Source of the DNA: an uncultured Sutterella sp.
GTDB lineage: Bacteria > Pseudomonadota > Gammaproteobacteria > Burkholderiales > Burkholderiaceae_F
Assembly (NCBI GenBank): GCA_905194315.1
Contig: CAJJRX010000012.1
Coordinates: forward strand, 1 to 49,295
Direction of reading: 5' to 3'
Length of the DNA stretch: 49,295 bases
The position numbers and the translations under genes are program-made. Below, in pieces: positions 1 to 7,734 of the stretch (its first letter is position 1; each line of letters starts with the position of its first letter). The notes under the pieces were generated by a model, which saw only the letters and a list, made by a program, of their open reading frames with translations, searched no databases and was not told the DNA's origin.

Positions 1-635
1 TCGTGGTGGCGGTACCGGTGGTGCTGGTCGCCGCCTTTATTCTTCTGAAGCTCGTGCCGCTGACCAAACGCACCGGAGACCGCGCCATTGCGATGCTCTC
101 CTCAGGCGCACTTGCCGTCGGCATCACGACGGTCAGTCTGACCGAGGGGTTCAATTTTGACGCGGAAAGCATTCTGTTCGGCTCGATTCTCGGCCTCTCC
201 GACACGGACGTGTGGCTCACGGCCGGCATGACCGCCCTCGTGGTCATTCCGCTGATCATCCTCGCGCCGCTCATCTTCTCGCTGATCTTCGATCCGGTCT
301 TTGCCCGCGTCACGGGACAGCCTGTCAAAGGGCTCACCACGGCGCTTGCCGTCATGACGGCCCTCACCGTGGTCACCGGGATGCATATCATGGGAGCGCT
401 TCTGATCTCGAGCCTGCTCGTCTTTCCCGCGAGTACCGCACTTAAAGTGAGCAGCTCGTATCAGGGGGTGCTCTGGCGGGCTGCTCTCACGAGCGTGCTC
501 TCGGTGTGGATCGGTCTCACCGTGTCCTACCTCTGGAGTGTCCCGGCCGGGGCGGCCATCGTGCTCACCAACGCAGCTTTCTACCTCCTTGCGCTCGGCG
601 TGGAAGCGTTTCGGACTAAAGGCCGGCTGAGCTGA
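1..635 (+). CDS. znuB: Metal ABC transporter permease, ZnuB/ABC-3 family (5' end outside window)
   Basis: This is the C-terminal part (about 210 residues) of an inner-membrane permease of the ABC-3 family, which imports Zn or Mn with a periplasmic binding protein and an ATPase. The visible part has about six hydrophobic segments. It carries the family's conserved stretch around GMHIMGALLISSLLVFPA, residues about 125-142 of the visible part. The reading frame is open to the left edge, so the start and the partner genes lie outside. It ends in TGA at 633-635 and the next gene begins 143 bases on, so it is probably last in its operon. Family assignment is strong. Zinc rather than manganese specificity is inference. 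Confidence 0.85.
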   Translation, partial: VVAVPVVLVAAFILLKLVPLTKRTGDRAIAMLSSGALAVGITTVSLTEGFNFDAESILFGSILGLSDTDVWLTAGMTALVVIPLIILAPLIFSLIFDPVFARVTGQPVKGLTTALAVMTALTVVTGMHIMGALLISSLLVFPASTALKVSSSYQGVLWRAALTSVLSVWIGLTVSYLWSVPAGAAIVLTNAAFYLLALGVEAFRTKGRLS

Positions 636-778
636 GAGCGTACAGAGCAAACTTTTGAAAAATCTGCGAAAATATAAAGATTGACCGTGTACGGCTCTCG
701 AAAGCCGTACCGCACGGGATGTGACCCGCCTCAGAAAAGGCGCCTCCGAAGACAGACCTTAAAACAAACAAAAACGCT

Positions 779-1669
779 ATGCTCAAGATCCTCGTTCCGC
801 TTGATGTGAGCCCGGCCAGCCAGACCGCTCTTCAGTTTCTGGCCCATCGCCCTCAGATCTGCAAACATGCAGAAATCACCCTTCTTACCGTTCACCAGCT
901 GATCAAACCCTCTCTGCTGCGGCTTGTCAGCAGCGCTGACATTGACGCGATGCGCGATAAAACCGCTCAGGAGGTTTTCGAGACCGCCTCGAAGACTTTT
1001 GGCGCGCTCGGTCAGACCCCGACATGCCTTGCCGAGGTGGGGGATCCGCGTGACATCATCGTGAACAAAGCCCGGGAAATCGGGGCTGATCTGATCATCA
1101 TGGCCGCTCACGGTGAACGTAACATCGGTGACATTCTCATGGGCAGCGTCTCGCGCGGTGTGATCGCTCGCGCCCCCTGCCCCGTGCTGGTTGTCCGCAA
1201 CCAGTTCCCGCCGCTCGCCCGTGCCCCGCGCGTGGTGATTCCCGTTGACAAGCAGGAGGTCACCTCGCACGCCGTTGACTGGGTTATTGCGAATCACAAG
1301 GCCTTCGGTGCGCAGGCCGACTTCCGGCTCGTGCATGTTGTGGAAGCCTCAAGCATGGACGTCCTCACCCAGTTCACGCAGCCCGGCAGCGCCCTTGAAG
1401 AGGACACTCACAAGGGACCGCGCAACGCCGCCTGGCATGAGGCGGTAGATCCCTACGCCCGGCGCTTTGCCGAAGCCGGTCTCACGAGCCGCAATGTTGC
1501 GCTCACCGGCCGTCCGAGTCAGGCGATTGCCGACTACGTCACGAGTCATGACATCGATCTCATCGTGATGGGCAGTCACGCCCGCGGTGAGCTGCGTGCG
1601 CTCTTTCTCGGAAGCGTCGCCGCCGAAGTGCTCAGTCTCACGGAAGCGCCGATGCTCATTATCCGATAA
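779..1669 (+). CDS. Tandem-domain universal stress protein (UspA family)
   Basis: A soluble 296-residue protein made of two UspA domains, about residues 1-140 and 148-296. Each begins with a short hydrophobic strand (ILVPLDVS; RVVIPVD) and ends with the family's nucleotide-loop region (MGSVSRGVIARAPCPVLVVR; LGSVAAEVLSLTEAPMLIIR). Tandem Usp proteins are known as stress-induced ATP-binding proteins of unclear biochemical role. The loop matches the G-x2-G-x9-GS pattern only loosely, so ATP binding is not certain. The gene stands alone and is followed by a strong terminator at 1691-1720. Single-domain homologues are about half this length, which fits an internal duplication. Confidence 0.9.
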   Translation: MLKILVPLDVSPASQTALQFLAHRPQICKHAEITLLTVHQLIKPSLLRLVSSADIDAMRDKTAQEVFETASKTFGALGQTPTCLAEVGDPRDIIVNKAREIGADLIIMAAHGERNIGDILMGSVSRGVIARAPCPVLVVRNQFPPLARAPRVVIPVDKQEVTSHAVDWVIANHKAFGAQADFRLVHVVEASSMDVLTQFTQPGSALEEDTHKGPRNAAWHEAVDPYARRFAEAGLTSRNVALTGRPSQAIADYVTSHDIDLIVMGSHARGELRALFLGSVAAEVLSLTEAPMLIIR

Positions 1670-1690
1670 CGTAACGCCAGTCAGGCAGAA

Positions 1691-1720
1691 GGCAGGAAAC
1701 ACCGGGTTCCTGCCTTTTTT
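1691..1720 (+). terminator. Intrinsic terminator of the UspA gene
   Basis: GGCAGGAA (1691-1698) pairs perfectly with TTCCTGCC (1707-1714) and is followed by six T residues. Confidence 0.9.
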
Positions 1721-1762
1721 GTCCCCGCCCGGATCCCTGCAGAGCCCTGCGCGGCGGCCTGC

Positions 1763-1791
1763 TTACACTTTCCGGACGTCTCATGTACAAT
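1763..1791 (+). promoter_or_regulatory. Candidate sigma-70 promoter of the kinase gene
   Basis: TTACAC at 1763-1768 and TACAAT at 1786-1791 are separated by 17 bases and lie about 50 bases before the start codon at 1839. This is a match by eye and no start site is known. Confidence 0.5.
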
Positions 1792-1838
1792 AAAGGCCTT
1801 AGCTCAACACCGTATACCGGGACAGACACAACTGACTT

Positions 1839-2501
1839 ATGCAGAAATTTACCCGAGAGGATCTTAACCGCGCACCTTCCAAACTGCTGCGTGACGGCCG
1901 CATCGCCAATGCCCACGTCTACCGGGTCAGTTTCGGCGGGAAAGACTGGACGGTTAAGGATTTCTCCTCCCGTCCCTGGTATATCAGAAATACGATAGGC
2001 CGGTTTCTGTTGCGCCGCGAGGTGCACTTTCTCAACCGTCTCGAAGGTATTGACGGCGTCGCGGGCGGGGCTTTCCGCATTGACGCGTTTGCCATGGCCG
2101 TGGAATATACGCCGGGCACCGGGCTCGCCCAGATGGACGTATCGGTGCAGACGCCGGAGTTTCTCAACCGGCTTGAGGCACTGCTCGACAAGATTCACAG
2201 CCGCGGTGTGGTGCATCTTGACTGCCGCGGAATGGGCAACATGCTCTACCGTCCTGACGGCACGCCTGCACTCATTGATTTCCAGTCCGCACTCAACACC
2301 CGTTGGCTGCCCGCAAAACTTCGCCGGATTCTTGAAGACATCGACAATTCGGGCGTGCTCAAACGCTGGCTCGCCGTTCATCCCGATATCATGGGTGAGG
2401 AGCGCAAACGCGCTCTGGAGCGCATTGACCGTCTGCGCCGTCTGTGGGTGCTGCACGGCTACTTCGGTATCGACAAAAACGCCCCGAAAAAACGCAAATA
2501 A
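1839..2501 (+). CDS. Small atypical serine/threonine or LPS-type kinase
   Basis: A 220-residue protein with the core of a protein-kinase-like fold but below normal kinase length. Visible elements are a candidate ATP-binding lysine in WTVKDF (K40), a catalytic loop HLDCRGMGN with D128 and N134, and a metal-binding aspartate in LIDFQ (D147). This layout resembles RIO1-like and lipopolysaccharide-core kinases of proteobacteria. No glycine-rich loop of ordinary type and no membrane segment are seen, so it should act in the cytoplasm or at the inner face of the membrane. The substrate is unknown. The gene is monocistronic with its own promoter candidate at 1763-1791. Kinase fold likely; lipid versus protein substrate cannot be decided here. 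Confidence 0.7.
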   Translation: MQKFTREDLNRAPSKLLRDGRIANAHVYRVSFGGKDWTVKDFSSRPWYIRNTIGRFLLRREVHFLNRLEGIDGVAGGAFRIDAFAMAVEYTPGTGLAQMDVSVQTPEFLNRLEALLDKIHSRGVVHLDCRGMGNMLYRPDGTPALIDFQSALNTRWLPAKLRRILEDIDNSGVLKRWLAVHPDIMGEERKRALERIDRLRRLWVLHGYFGIDKNAPKKRK

Positions 2502-2634
2502 CCGCGCGCGGCAAACCGGCCGGCGGCCGCCTGTCCTCCCCGTTTCTTTTCTGAGCAAAAGTACCTGATCCGCCTTGCCGGAAATCAAGTATTACCGTTT
2601 TTTCGCGCCTTGCCTCCCGTTCGGGAGATTTGTT

Positions 2635-2662
2635 TTGCGTAAAGTTGCCTGTACGATATAAC
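2635..2662 (+). promoter_or_regulatory. Candidate promoter of the molybdoenzyme gene
   Basis: TTGCGT (2635-2640) and TATAAC (2657-2662) with a 16-base spacer, about 110 bases before the start codon at 2772. The untranslated leader would be about 100 bases and shows no obvious structure. Confidence 0.45.
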
Positions 2663-2771
2663 TTAAAAACAACAGGAGCGCAGCACATCTGCACCGCAGT
2701 GCCCCCGGAGGCACTGTCCGCGTCCGGCAGAGAGAATTCCATCGCGCTCCGCTTACAGAGAATCGCCGCCT

Positions 2772-5120
2772 ATGACACAGACACTTTTACCGAGCACCGC
2801 CCGTGCCCCGCTCACCGCCAACCGCTGGGGCATTTGCAAGGCGGTGGTGCGAGACGGAAAAATCGAACGTCTCGAACCGGTGGCAGAAGATGCCGCCCCT
2901 TCTCCGCTTCTTGACCGCCTGGCCGCGCTGCCCTCGAATCCGCTGCGCGTCAGACGGCCGGCTGTCCGGAAAAGCTTTCTTGAAAAAGGCGCGCACAGCC
3001 GCGCGCTTCGCGGTGATGAACCCTTTGTCGAAGTGGACTGGGACACGGCACTCACCCTGGCCGCCGACGCCATCCGCGAGACGTATGCCAGTTACGGCCC
3101 CGACAGTGTCTGGGGACACTCCTACGGCTGGATGAATACCGGCCTTGTGCAGGGGGTGCGTCCCCTGCTGCACCGTCTGCTCAACATCATGGGCGGCTTT
3201 GTGCCGCTCACGAACTCCTACTCCACCGGCGCCATTGCAGCCATTCAGGAGCATATCGTCGGTCAGAAGCAGCCCCGTCCGAGCGACTGGGAGAGCATTT
3301 ACGAGGCAAGCGAACGTGTCGTGTTCTGGGGCTCGGATCCCGTGCGCACGGACGACGTTGACTGGTTCACGCCGCTGCACAAAAGCCGTGCGGGCGCACT
3401 GCGGCTCGCTGAGCTCAAACACATTAAAACCTACAGCATCAACCCGATCATCTCCGATACGGCGCTCGCCATCGGCTCGGAAAACATCCGGCCGCTGCCC
3501 GGGACCGACACGGCCATGATCGTGGCAATGATCCACGTGCTCCTCACGGAGAATCTTGCCGACTGGGATTTTCTGGACCGCTACACCACAGGGGCGCGAG
3601 AATTTACCGACTATGTGCTCGGACACACAGACGGCATCGCCAAAACCCCCGAGTGGGCAGCAGAGATCGCGGGCGTCCCTGCCGTGACGATCCGTGAGCT
3701 CGCCGTCGATCTTGCCACACACCGCAGCATGATCATTATGGGCTGGGGCCCGCAGCGCCAGCACAACGGTGAACAGGCTCCGTGGCTCGGCTGGACCCTG
3801 GCTGCGTTCCTCGGCCAGATCGGTCTGCCGGGCGGCGGGATCGGCACCTCGTATCATTACTCCTCTACCGGCGCACCGCCGAGCGGCGGTCCCGAACTCT
3901 TCGGTATTCCGACAGATCCCACAGGCGCGCAGCGCAACCGTATTCTCGGCGGTGTCAAACCGCTGCCGGTGGCAAGCATCACGGAAGTGCTCGAGGCACC
4001 GGGCAAAACGGTGGACTTTAACGGCGCGCGCATCACCTATCCTGATGTGCACCTGATGTTCTGGGCCGGCGGCAATCCCTTTGCCCATCATCCGGACACG
4101 GGCCGTCTGGCACGCGCCTTTAAAAAGCCCGATGTGGTGATCTGCGCTGAGGTGAACTGGACCGCTACGGCACGCCATGCGGATATTGTGCTTCCTGCCT
4201 GCACCAACTTTGAGATGAGCGACATCACCCGCATCGGCTCCAACACCAATGACGGGATTGTCTTTACTGAGGCGGTTATCGCACCGCAGGGCGAGGCAAA
4301 GAGCAACTACGAGATTTTCTCGCTGCTCGCTGCGAAACTCGGCGTGGCGGAACGCTTTACCGGCGGGCGCACTGCCGAGCAGTGGCGCGAGGCGCTCTAC
4401 AGCAATGCCTGTGAGGATGCCCTGAGCCGCGGCAAGCCGCTGCCCTCCTACGAAGAGGCGAAAGCGCTCGGTCTGCTGCTCTTTACGCCTGACGCGCCGG
4501 AAGACGGCAAGCCGTTTGTCTCGATGGCGAAATTCCGTCAGGACCCGGTCGGCCACCGCCTCTGGACAAAGTCCGGCAAAATCGAAATCGCCTCGGAAAC
4601 CATCCGCAACTTCCACTACGGGGAACTCACCGCGTACCCGCGTTATATGCCGCCCGAGGATGGCGCCGGAAAAACAACCGAGGCCTATCCCTTTGTGCTT
4701 CTCACGGGCAAGAGTCCGCGCCGTCTGCACTCGCAGCTTGACTCGAGTCTGACGGAAAAATACGGTGCAGAACCCTGCCGGATCAATACGGAGGATGCAA
4801 AGCGCCTGGGCATCAGTGCCGGTGACACCGTGCTCGTTTCGAGCGCACGCGGCAAAACGCTGCTTGCGGCTGAACCGACCGACCGGATCCGTCCCGGCGT
4901 GGTGGCCGTGGATAACGGCTCCTGGTACAACCCGAAGACCGATCCGGTGCACGGGCTTATTGATGCGCACGGCGGAGCGAACACGCTCACGCTTGACGTG
5001 CCCACCTCCAGGATTGCGCGCGGCAATGTCGCCTCGAGTGCCACCGTCAGTGTGGTGAAATACACGGGGCCTTTCAGTCCGGCTGATCCGCTCACGCTCC
5101 CGGAAGGCATCACGGGTTAG
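2772..5120 (+). CDS. Molybdopterin-dependent S/N-oxide reductase, BisC/TorA family, no signal peptide
   Basis: A 782-residue member of the DMSO reductase family that carries bis-molybdopterin guanine dinucleotide. The N-terminus begins directly with the NRWG region and VRKSFLEKG, with no twin-arginine signal and no CxxC iron-sulfur motif. That matches cytoplasmic biotin-sulfoxide (methionine-sulfoxide) reductase BisC rather than periplasmic TorA or DmsA. The molybdenum-ligand serine is in SYSTGA (S151). Other family landmarks are GWGPQRQHNGEQ, LGQIGLPGGGIGTSYH and WWAGG-like FWAGGNPFAHH. BisC-type enzymes repair or reduce biotin sulfoxide and free methionine sulfoxide. The gene faces arsA across a shared terminator at 5129-5159. 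Substrate is inferred from the missing export signal and could be another N- or S-oxide. Confidence 0.85.
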   Translation: MTQTLLPSTARAPLTANRWGICKAVVRDGKIERLEPVAEDAAPSPLLDRLAALPSNPLRVRRPAVRKSFLEKGAHSRALRGDEPFVEVDWDTALTLAADAIRETYASYGPDSVWGHSYGWMNTGLVQGVRPLLHRLLNIMGGFVPLTNSYSTGAIAAIQEHIVGQKQPRPSDWESIYEASERVVFWGSDPVRTDDVDWFTPLHKSRAGALRLAELKHIKTYSINPIISDTALAIGSENIRPLPGTDTAMIVAMIHVLLTENLADWDFLDRYTTGAREFTDYVLGHTDGIAKTPEWAAEIAGVPAVTIRELAVDLATHRSMIIMGWGPQRQHNGEQAPWLGWTLAAFLGQIGLPGGGIGTSYHYSSTGAPPSGGPELFGIPTDPTGAQRNRILGGVKPLPVASITEVLEAPGKTVDFNGARITYPDVHLMFWAGGNPFAHHPDTGRLARAFKKPDVVICAEVNWTATARHADIVLPACTNFEMSDITRIGSNTNDGIVFTEAVIAPQGEAKSNYEIFSLLAAKLGVAERFTGGRTAEQWREALYSNACEDALSRGKPLPSYEEAKALGLLLFTPDAPEDGKPFVSMAKFRQDPVGHRLWTKSGKIEIASETIRNFHYGELTAYPRYMPPEDGAGKTTEAYPFVLLTGKSPRRLHSQLDSSLTEKYGAEPCRINTEDAKRLGISAGDTVLVSSARGKTLLAAEPTDRIRPGVVAVDNGSWYNPKTDPVHGLIDAHGGANTLTLDVPTSRIARGNVASSATVSVVKYTGPFSPADPLTLPEGITG

Positions 5121-5128
5121 ATACCAGA

Positions 5129-5159
5129 ACGGACGCTCACGAAAGAGCGTCCGTTTTTT
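5129..5159. terminator. Terminator between the molybdoenzyme gene and arsA
   Basis: ACGGACGCTC (5129-5138) pairs with GAGCGTCCGT (5145-5154) and is followed by T6 on the plus strand. It ends the molybdoenzyme transcript. On the minus strand it lies just beyond the arsA stop but has no good T run there. Confidence 0.85.
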
Positions 5160-5165
5160 GTTTCT

Positions 5166-6914
5166 CTACAATTCGAGCAGCGTCCTGTCTCTCGGACTCA
5201 CCGGCAGTCTCGGCAGAATCAGCACCCGGGCGCCGGTCTGCGAGGCCTGCTCACGCACGCGGGCTATCCACTCGAGCTCGGCCTGCGCACGGCGGCGCAG
5301 CAGACGGTTTTCCACGCGGCTGACCGCAAGAGAAGCGTTGATCAGTAAGGCGTAGACACGCAATCCCGCCCGCTGCAGGTCTTCGACGAGCCGTCCGGCC
5401 TCGATAACCGGTGTCGCCTCGGCGAGGGTGACAACACACACCGCGGTCTGCGCCGAGCGAAGCCGCGGCAGCAGCTGCCGGACGCTCTCCGGGATGAGTC
5501 CCTGACGGCGCTCTATTTCACGCTGATAGCTGAGTGTGGCATCGAGCAGAAGCAGTGTGTGTCCGGTCGGTGCGGTGTCAATCACCACAATCTCGTCGTC
5601 CGCCCTGGCAACAAGCGAGGCAAACGCCCTGAACACGGCGATCTCCTGCGTGCACGGCGAACGCAGATCCTCCTCAATCATGGCGAGGTCCTCTGCGCTC
5701 ACCACATTGCGCGCCTCACTGAGTACCGCCTCGCGGTATTCGCTAAGCGCCTTCTCTTCGTCGATATGGCTCACTGTCACCTCGCCCTGCTGCGTGATCA
5801 CATTATCGAGATGGCAGGCCGGATCGGTGCTGGCAAGATGCACCCTGGCGCCGAGCCGTGAGAGCTGCAGTGCGAGCGCGGCAGCGACAGTGGTTTTGCC
5901 CACACCGCCCTTGCCCATGGTGAAAATCACCCGTTTGCCTTCAGCCAGACACGCCTGAGCGAGTGCCTCAAGACGATCGGGCACCATGCCCGGGGCCTGC
6001 GCCTCCTCTGGCGTCGCCTCCTCGTGAAAGAGTCCCCGGATCGCCTCAAGCCCCGTGATGTTGAAGGACTTGAGGGTGACGGTAAAAAGCGCCTCGAGAG
6101 GAAGTTCGGCAGCGTGCTTTACGGCGGACGCTTCACTCTCTTTCATCGCCGCCGTGCAGGCATCGTCGGCTCCCGAAGGAAGGAGTCCGTTGAGGATGAG
6201 ACACTGTTTCTTGAGTCCGCATGCGGCAAGCTCAGCGGAGGTCCGCTCCACCTCGCGCAGGCTGCCCGCCTCGGGACGCGCCACCAGCACGAGTGTGCTC
6301 TCGGCACTGTCACGCAGGGCGGCAACGGCACGGGCGTAGGTTTCGCGCCGCTCACCGAGACCGGAGAGCGGTCCGAGGCAGCTCGCCCCGTGCTGATTGG
6401 TTTCAAAAAAACTGTTCCAGGCAGAAGGCAGCTGCAGCAGACGGATGGTGTGACCGGTGGGCGCCGTATCAAACACAATATGGTCAAAGCGGCTTCGCAC
6501 CTTCTCGCTCACGAGAAAGTCGGCAAAAGCGTTAAACGTGGCAATCTCCACTGTGCACGACCCCGAGAGCTGCTCTTCGATACTGCGGATGGCCTCCTCG
6601 GGAAGCAGACCGCGCATGGGTGCAACCACACTTTCGCGGTAGGCCGCGGCAAGCGCCATCGGATCCACATTAGCCATATACAGCCCGGGCACCGCGGCCA
6701 CGGGCTGCGGTTCAGGTGAGAGCGAAATAGAAAAGATATCCTGCAGATTGGAGGCGGGATCGGTGCTCACAAGCAGCACCCGCCGCCCTTTTTCTGCAAG
6801 CATCACGGCGCTCGCCGCCGCACAGGAGGTTTTACCCACGCCGCCCTTGCCGGTGAAAAAAAGCACCGGTGTGGCGGCGAGTGCCAGAGGTGAAAAAGGA
6901 ACAGGTTCAGCCAT
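5166..6914 (-). CDS. arsA: Arsenite/antimonite-activated ATPase ArsA
   Basis: A 582-residue soluble ATPase, the usual length of the two-domain ArsA that energises the ArsB arsenite efflux pump. Both halves carry a P-loop (GKGGVGKTS at 22-30; GKGGVGKTT at 334-342) and a DTAPTGHT signal-transduction motif (149-156 and 446-453). The three cysteines that bind As(III) in the known enzyme have clear counterparts: C120 in GSCTVE, C179 in GASCLG and C421 in SPCTQE. It is the last gene of arsR-arsD-arsA, seven bases after arsD. No ArsB or Acr3 pump gene is adjacent, so its membrane partner must be elsewhere or absent. Confidence 0.95.
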   Translation of the reverse strand: MAEPVPFSPLALAATPVLFFTGKGGVGKTSCAAASAVMLAEKGRRVLLVSTDPASNLQDIFSISLSPEPQPVAAVPGLYMANVDPMALAAAYRESVVAPMRGLLPEEAIRSIEEQLSGSCTVEIATFNAFADFLVSEKVRSRFDHIVFDTAPTGHTIRLLQLPSAWNSFFETNQHGASCLGPLSGLGERRETYARAVAALRDSAESTLVLVARPEAGSLREVERTSAELAACGLKKQCLILNGLLPSGADDACTAAMKESEASAVKHAAELPLEALFTVTLKSFNITGLEAIRGLFHEEATPEEAQAPGMVPDRLEALAQACLAEGKRVIFTMGKGGVGKTTVAAALALQLSRLGARVHLASTDPACHLDNVITQQGEVTVSHIDEEKALSEYREAVLSEARNVVSAEDLAMIEEDLRSPCTQEIAVFRAFASLVARADDEIVVIDTAPTGHTLLLLDATLSYQREIERRQGLIPESVRQLLPRLRSAQTAVCVVTLAEATPVIEAGRLVEDLQRAGLRVYALLINASLAVSRVENRLLRRRAQAELEWIARVREQASQTGARVLILPRLPVSPRDRTLLEL

Positions 6915-6920
6915 GGTGCC

Positions 6921-7223
6921 TCACTTTGCGAGCGCCGCGCGCAGTTCCTCTTCGCCGGGATAACGGCCGCTCACAAACACCTCACCGTCCACGAGCGTGA
7001 GCGGGAGCGCACTGCTTGAGTGCGTTTTCAGAAATGCCGCCACCACCTTCTCACTGATAAAAGCCATCGGCGACTGGCTGAGGTTATAGCGCTCAACCGT
7101 CACACCTTCGGCTTTCAGCGTCTCGATCAGCGCGGCCATCCGGAGCAGCTCCGGGTCGATACTCACGCCGCACAGGCCGGTCGGGCAGCACATGGCGGGC
7201 TCAAAAATTTTCACACTTTTCAC
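6921..7223 (-). CDS. arsD: Arsenic metallochaperone ArsD
   Basis: A 100-residue chaperone that hands As(III) to ArsA. I place the start at a GTG codon (7223-7221), preceded by AGGAGA. This start puts the metal-binding cysteines at C12, C13 and C18, exactly the numbering of characterised ArsD, in the motif AMCCPTGLCG. A longer open frame upstream is an extension into arsR. The start lies inside the arsR 3' end (23-base overlap), which suggests translational coupling. The paired C-terminal cysteines seen in some ArsD proteins are absent; the protein ends in EELRAALAK. Confident. Confidence 0.93.
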   Translation of the reverse strand: MKSVKIFEPAMCCPTGLCGVSIDPELLRMAALIETLKAEGVTVERYNLSQSPMAFISEKVVAAFLKTHSSSALPLTLVDGEVFVSGRYPGEEELRAALAK

Positions 7224-7545
7224 GTTCTTTCTCCTGTGTTGAGCAGTCTGTCCGGCTGCCGCTTTCCGCCCCGGGACCGAGTGCGGCGAGCGCAAGGCCG
7301 AGCGCCGCAAATCCGTCAGCGTTGAGCCGGTAGTAGGTCCACTTGCCCTCGGCACGCGCCTCAATGAGTCCGGCACCGAGCAGCACCTTCAGGTGGTAGC
7401 TCAGGCCCGACTGCGTGAGCGGCAGCACGGCCTCGAGGTGACACACACAGCGCTCCCCCGATTTGAGTTCGGTGAGGATGGCGATGCGCTTGGGATCCGA
7501 GAGCGCCTTGAAACGGGCGGCAAGATCAGTATGGTTAACCGTCAT
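7201..7545 (-). CDS. arsR: ArsR-family arsenic-responsive repressor
   Basis: A 114-residue winged-helix repressor. The recognition helix is in LPLTQSGLSYHLKVL, about residues 41-55. Just before it is the metalloid-sensing motif ERCVCHLEA with C33 and C35; the third cysteine of the plasmid R773 type motif is not at the usual place. Two further cysteines sit near the C-terminus (DCSTQEKEREKC) and could complete the site. It should repress arsR-arsD-arsA until As(III) binds. A promoter with a perfect ATCAA-N6-TTGAT dyad over the -35 element lies upstream at 7578-7617. Confidence 0.93.
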   Translation of the reverse strand: MTVNHTDLAARFKALSDPKRIAILTELKSGERCVCHLEAVLPLTQSGLSYHLKVLLGAGLIEARAEGKWTYYRLNADGFAALGLALAALGPGAESGSRTDCSTQEKEREKCENF

Positions 7546-7577
7546 GGATAATGTTTAAAACAAAAAATATTGATTTG

Positions 7578-7617
7578 AGTATAGCTCAGCACGTCAAACG
7601 GATCAATAAATCTTGAT
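7578..7617 (-). promoter_or_regulatory. arsRDA promoter with ArsR-type operator
   Basis: Reading the minus strand, -35 TTGATC (7606-7601) and -10 TATACT (7583-7578) are separated by exactly 17 bases. The dyad ATCAA-N6-TTGAT (7617-7602) overlaps the -35 element and fits the usual ArsR operator layout. Operator identity is inference from position and family. Confidence 0.75.
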
Positions 7618-7734
7618 TTGAAAAGGCAAAAAAATACCCGCTGCCTGAACCGGCCGTCACCGGCCGGAGAGCTGCGGGTTCTGCGGGAGGCGCCCCGGGG
7701 CGCCCCCTGCTGTGCGATCTGTCGGCCGCCCGGA

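Noticed and set aside
2787..4970. 727-residue minus-strand open frame
   Set aside because: Shadow of the molybdoenzyme gene on the opposite strand.
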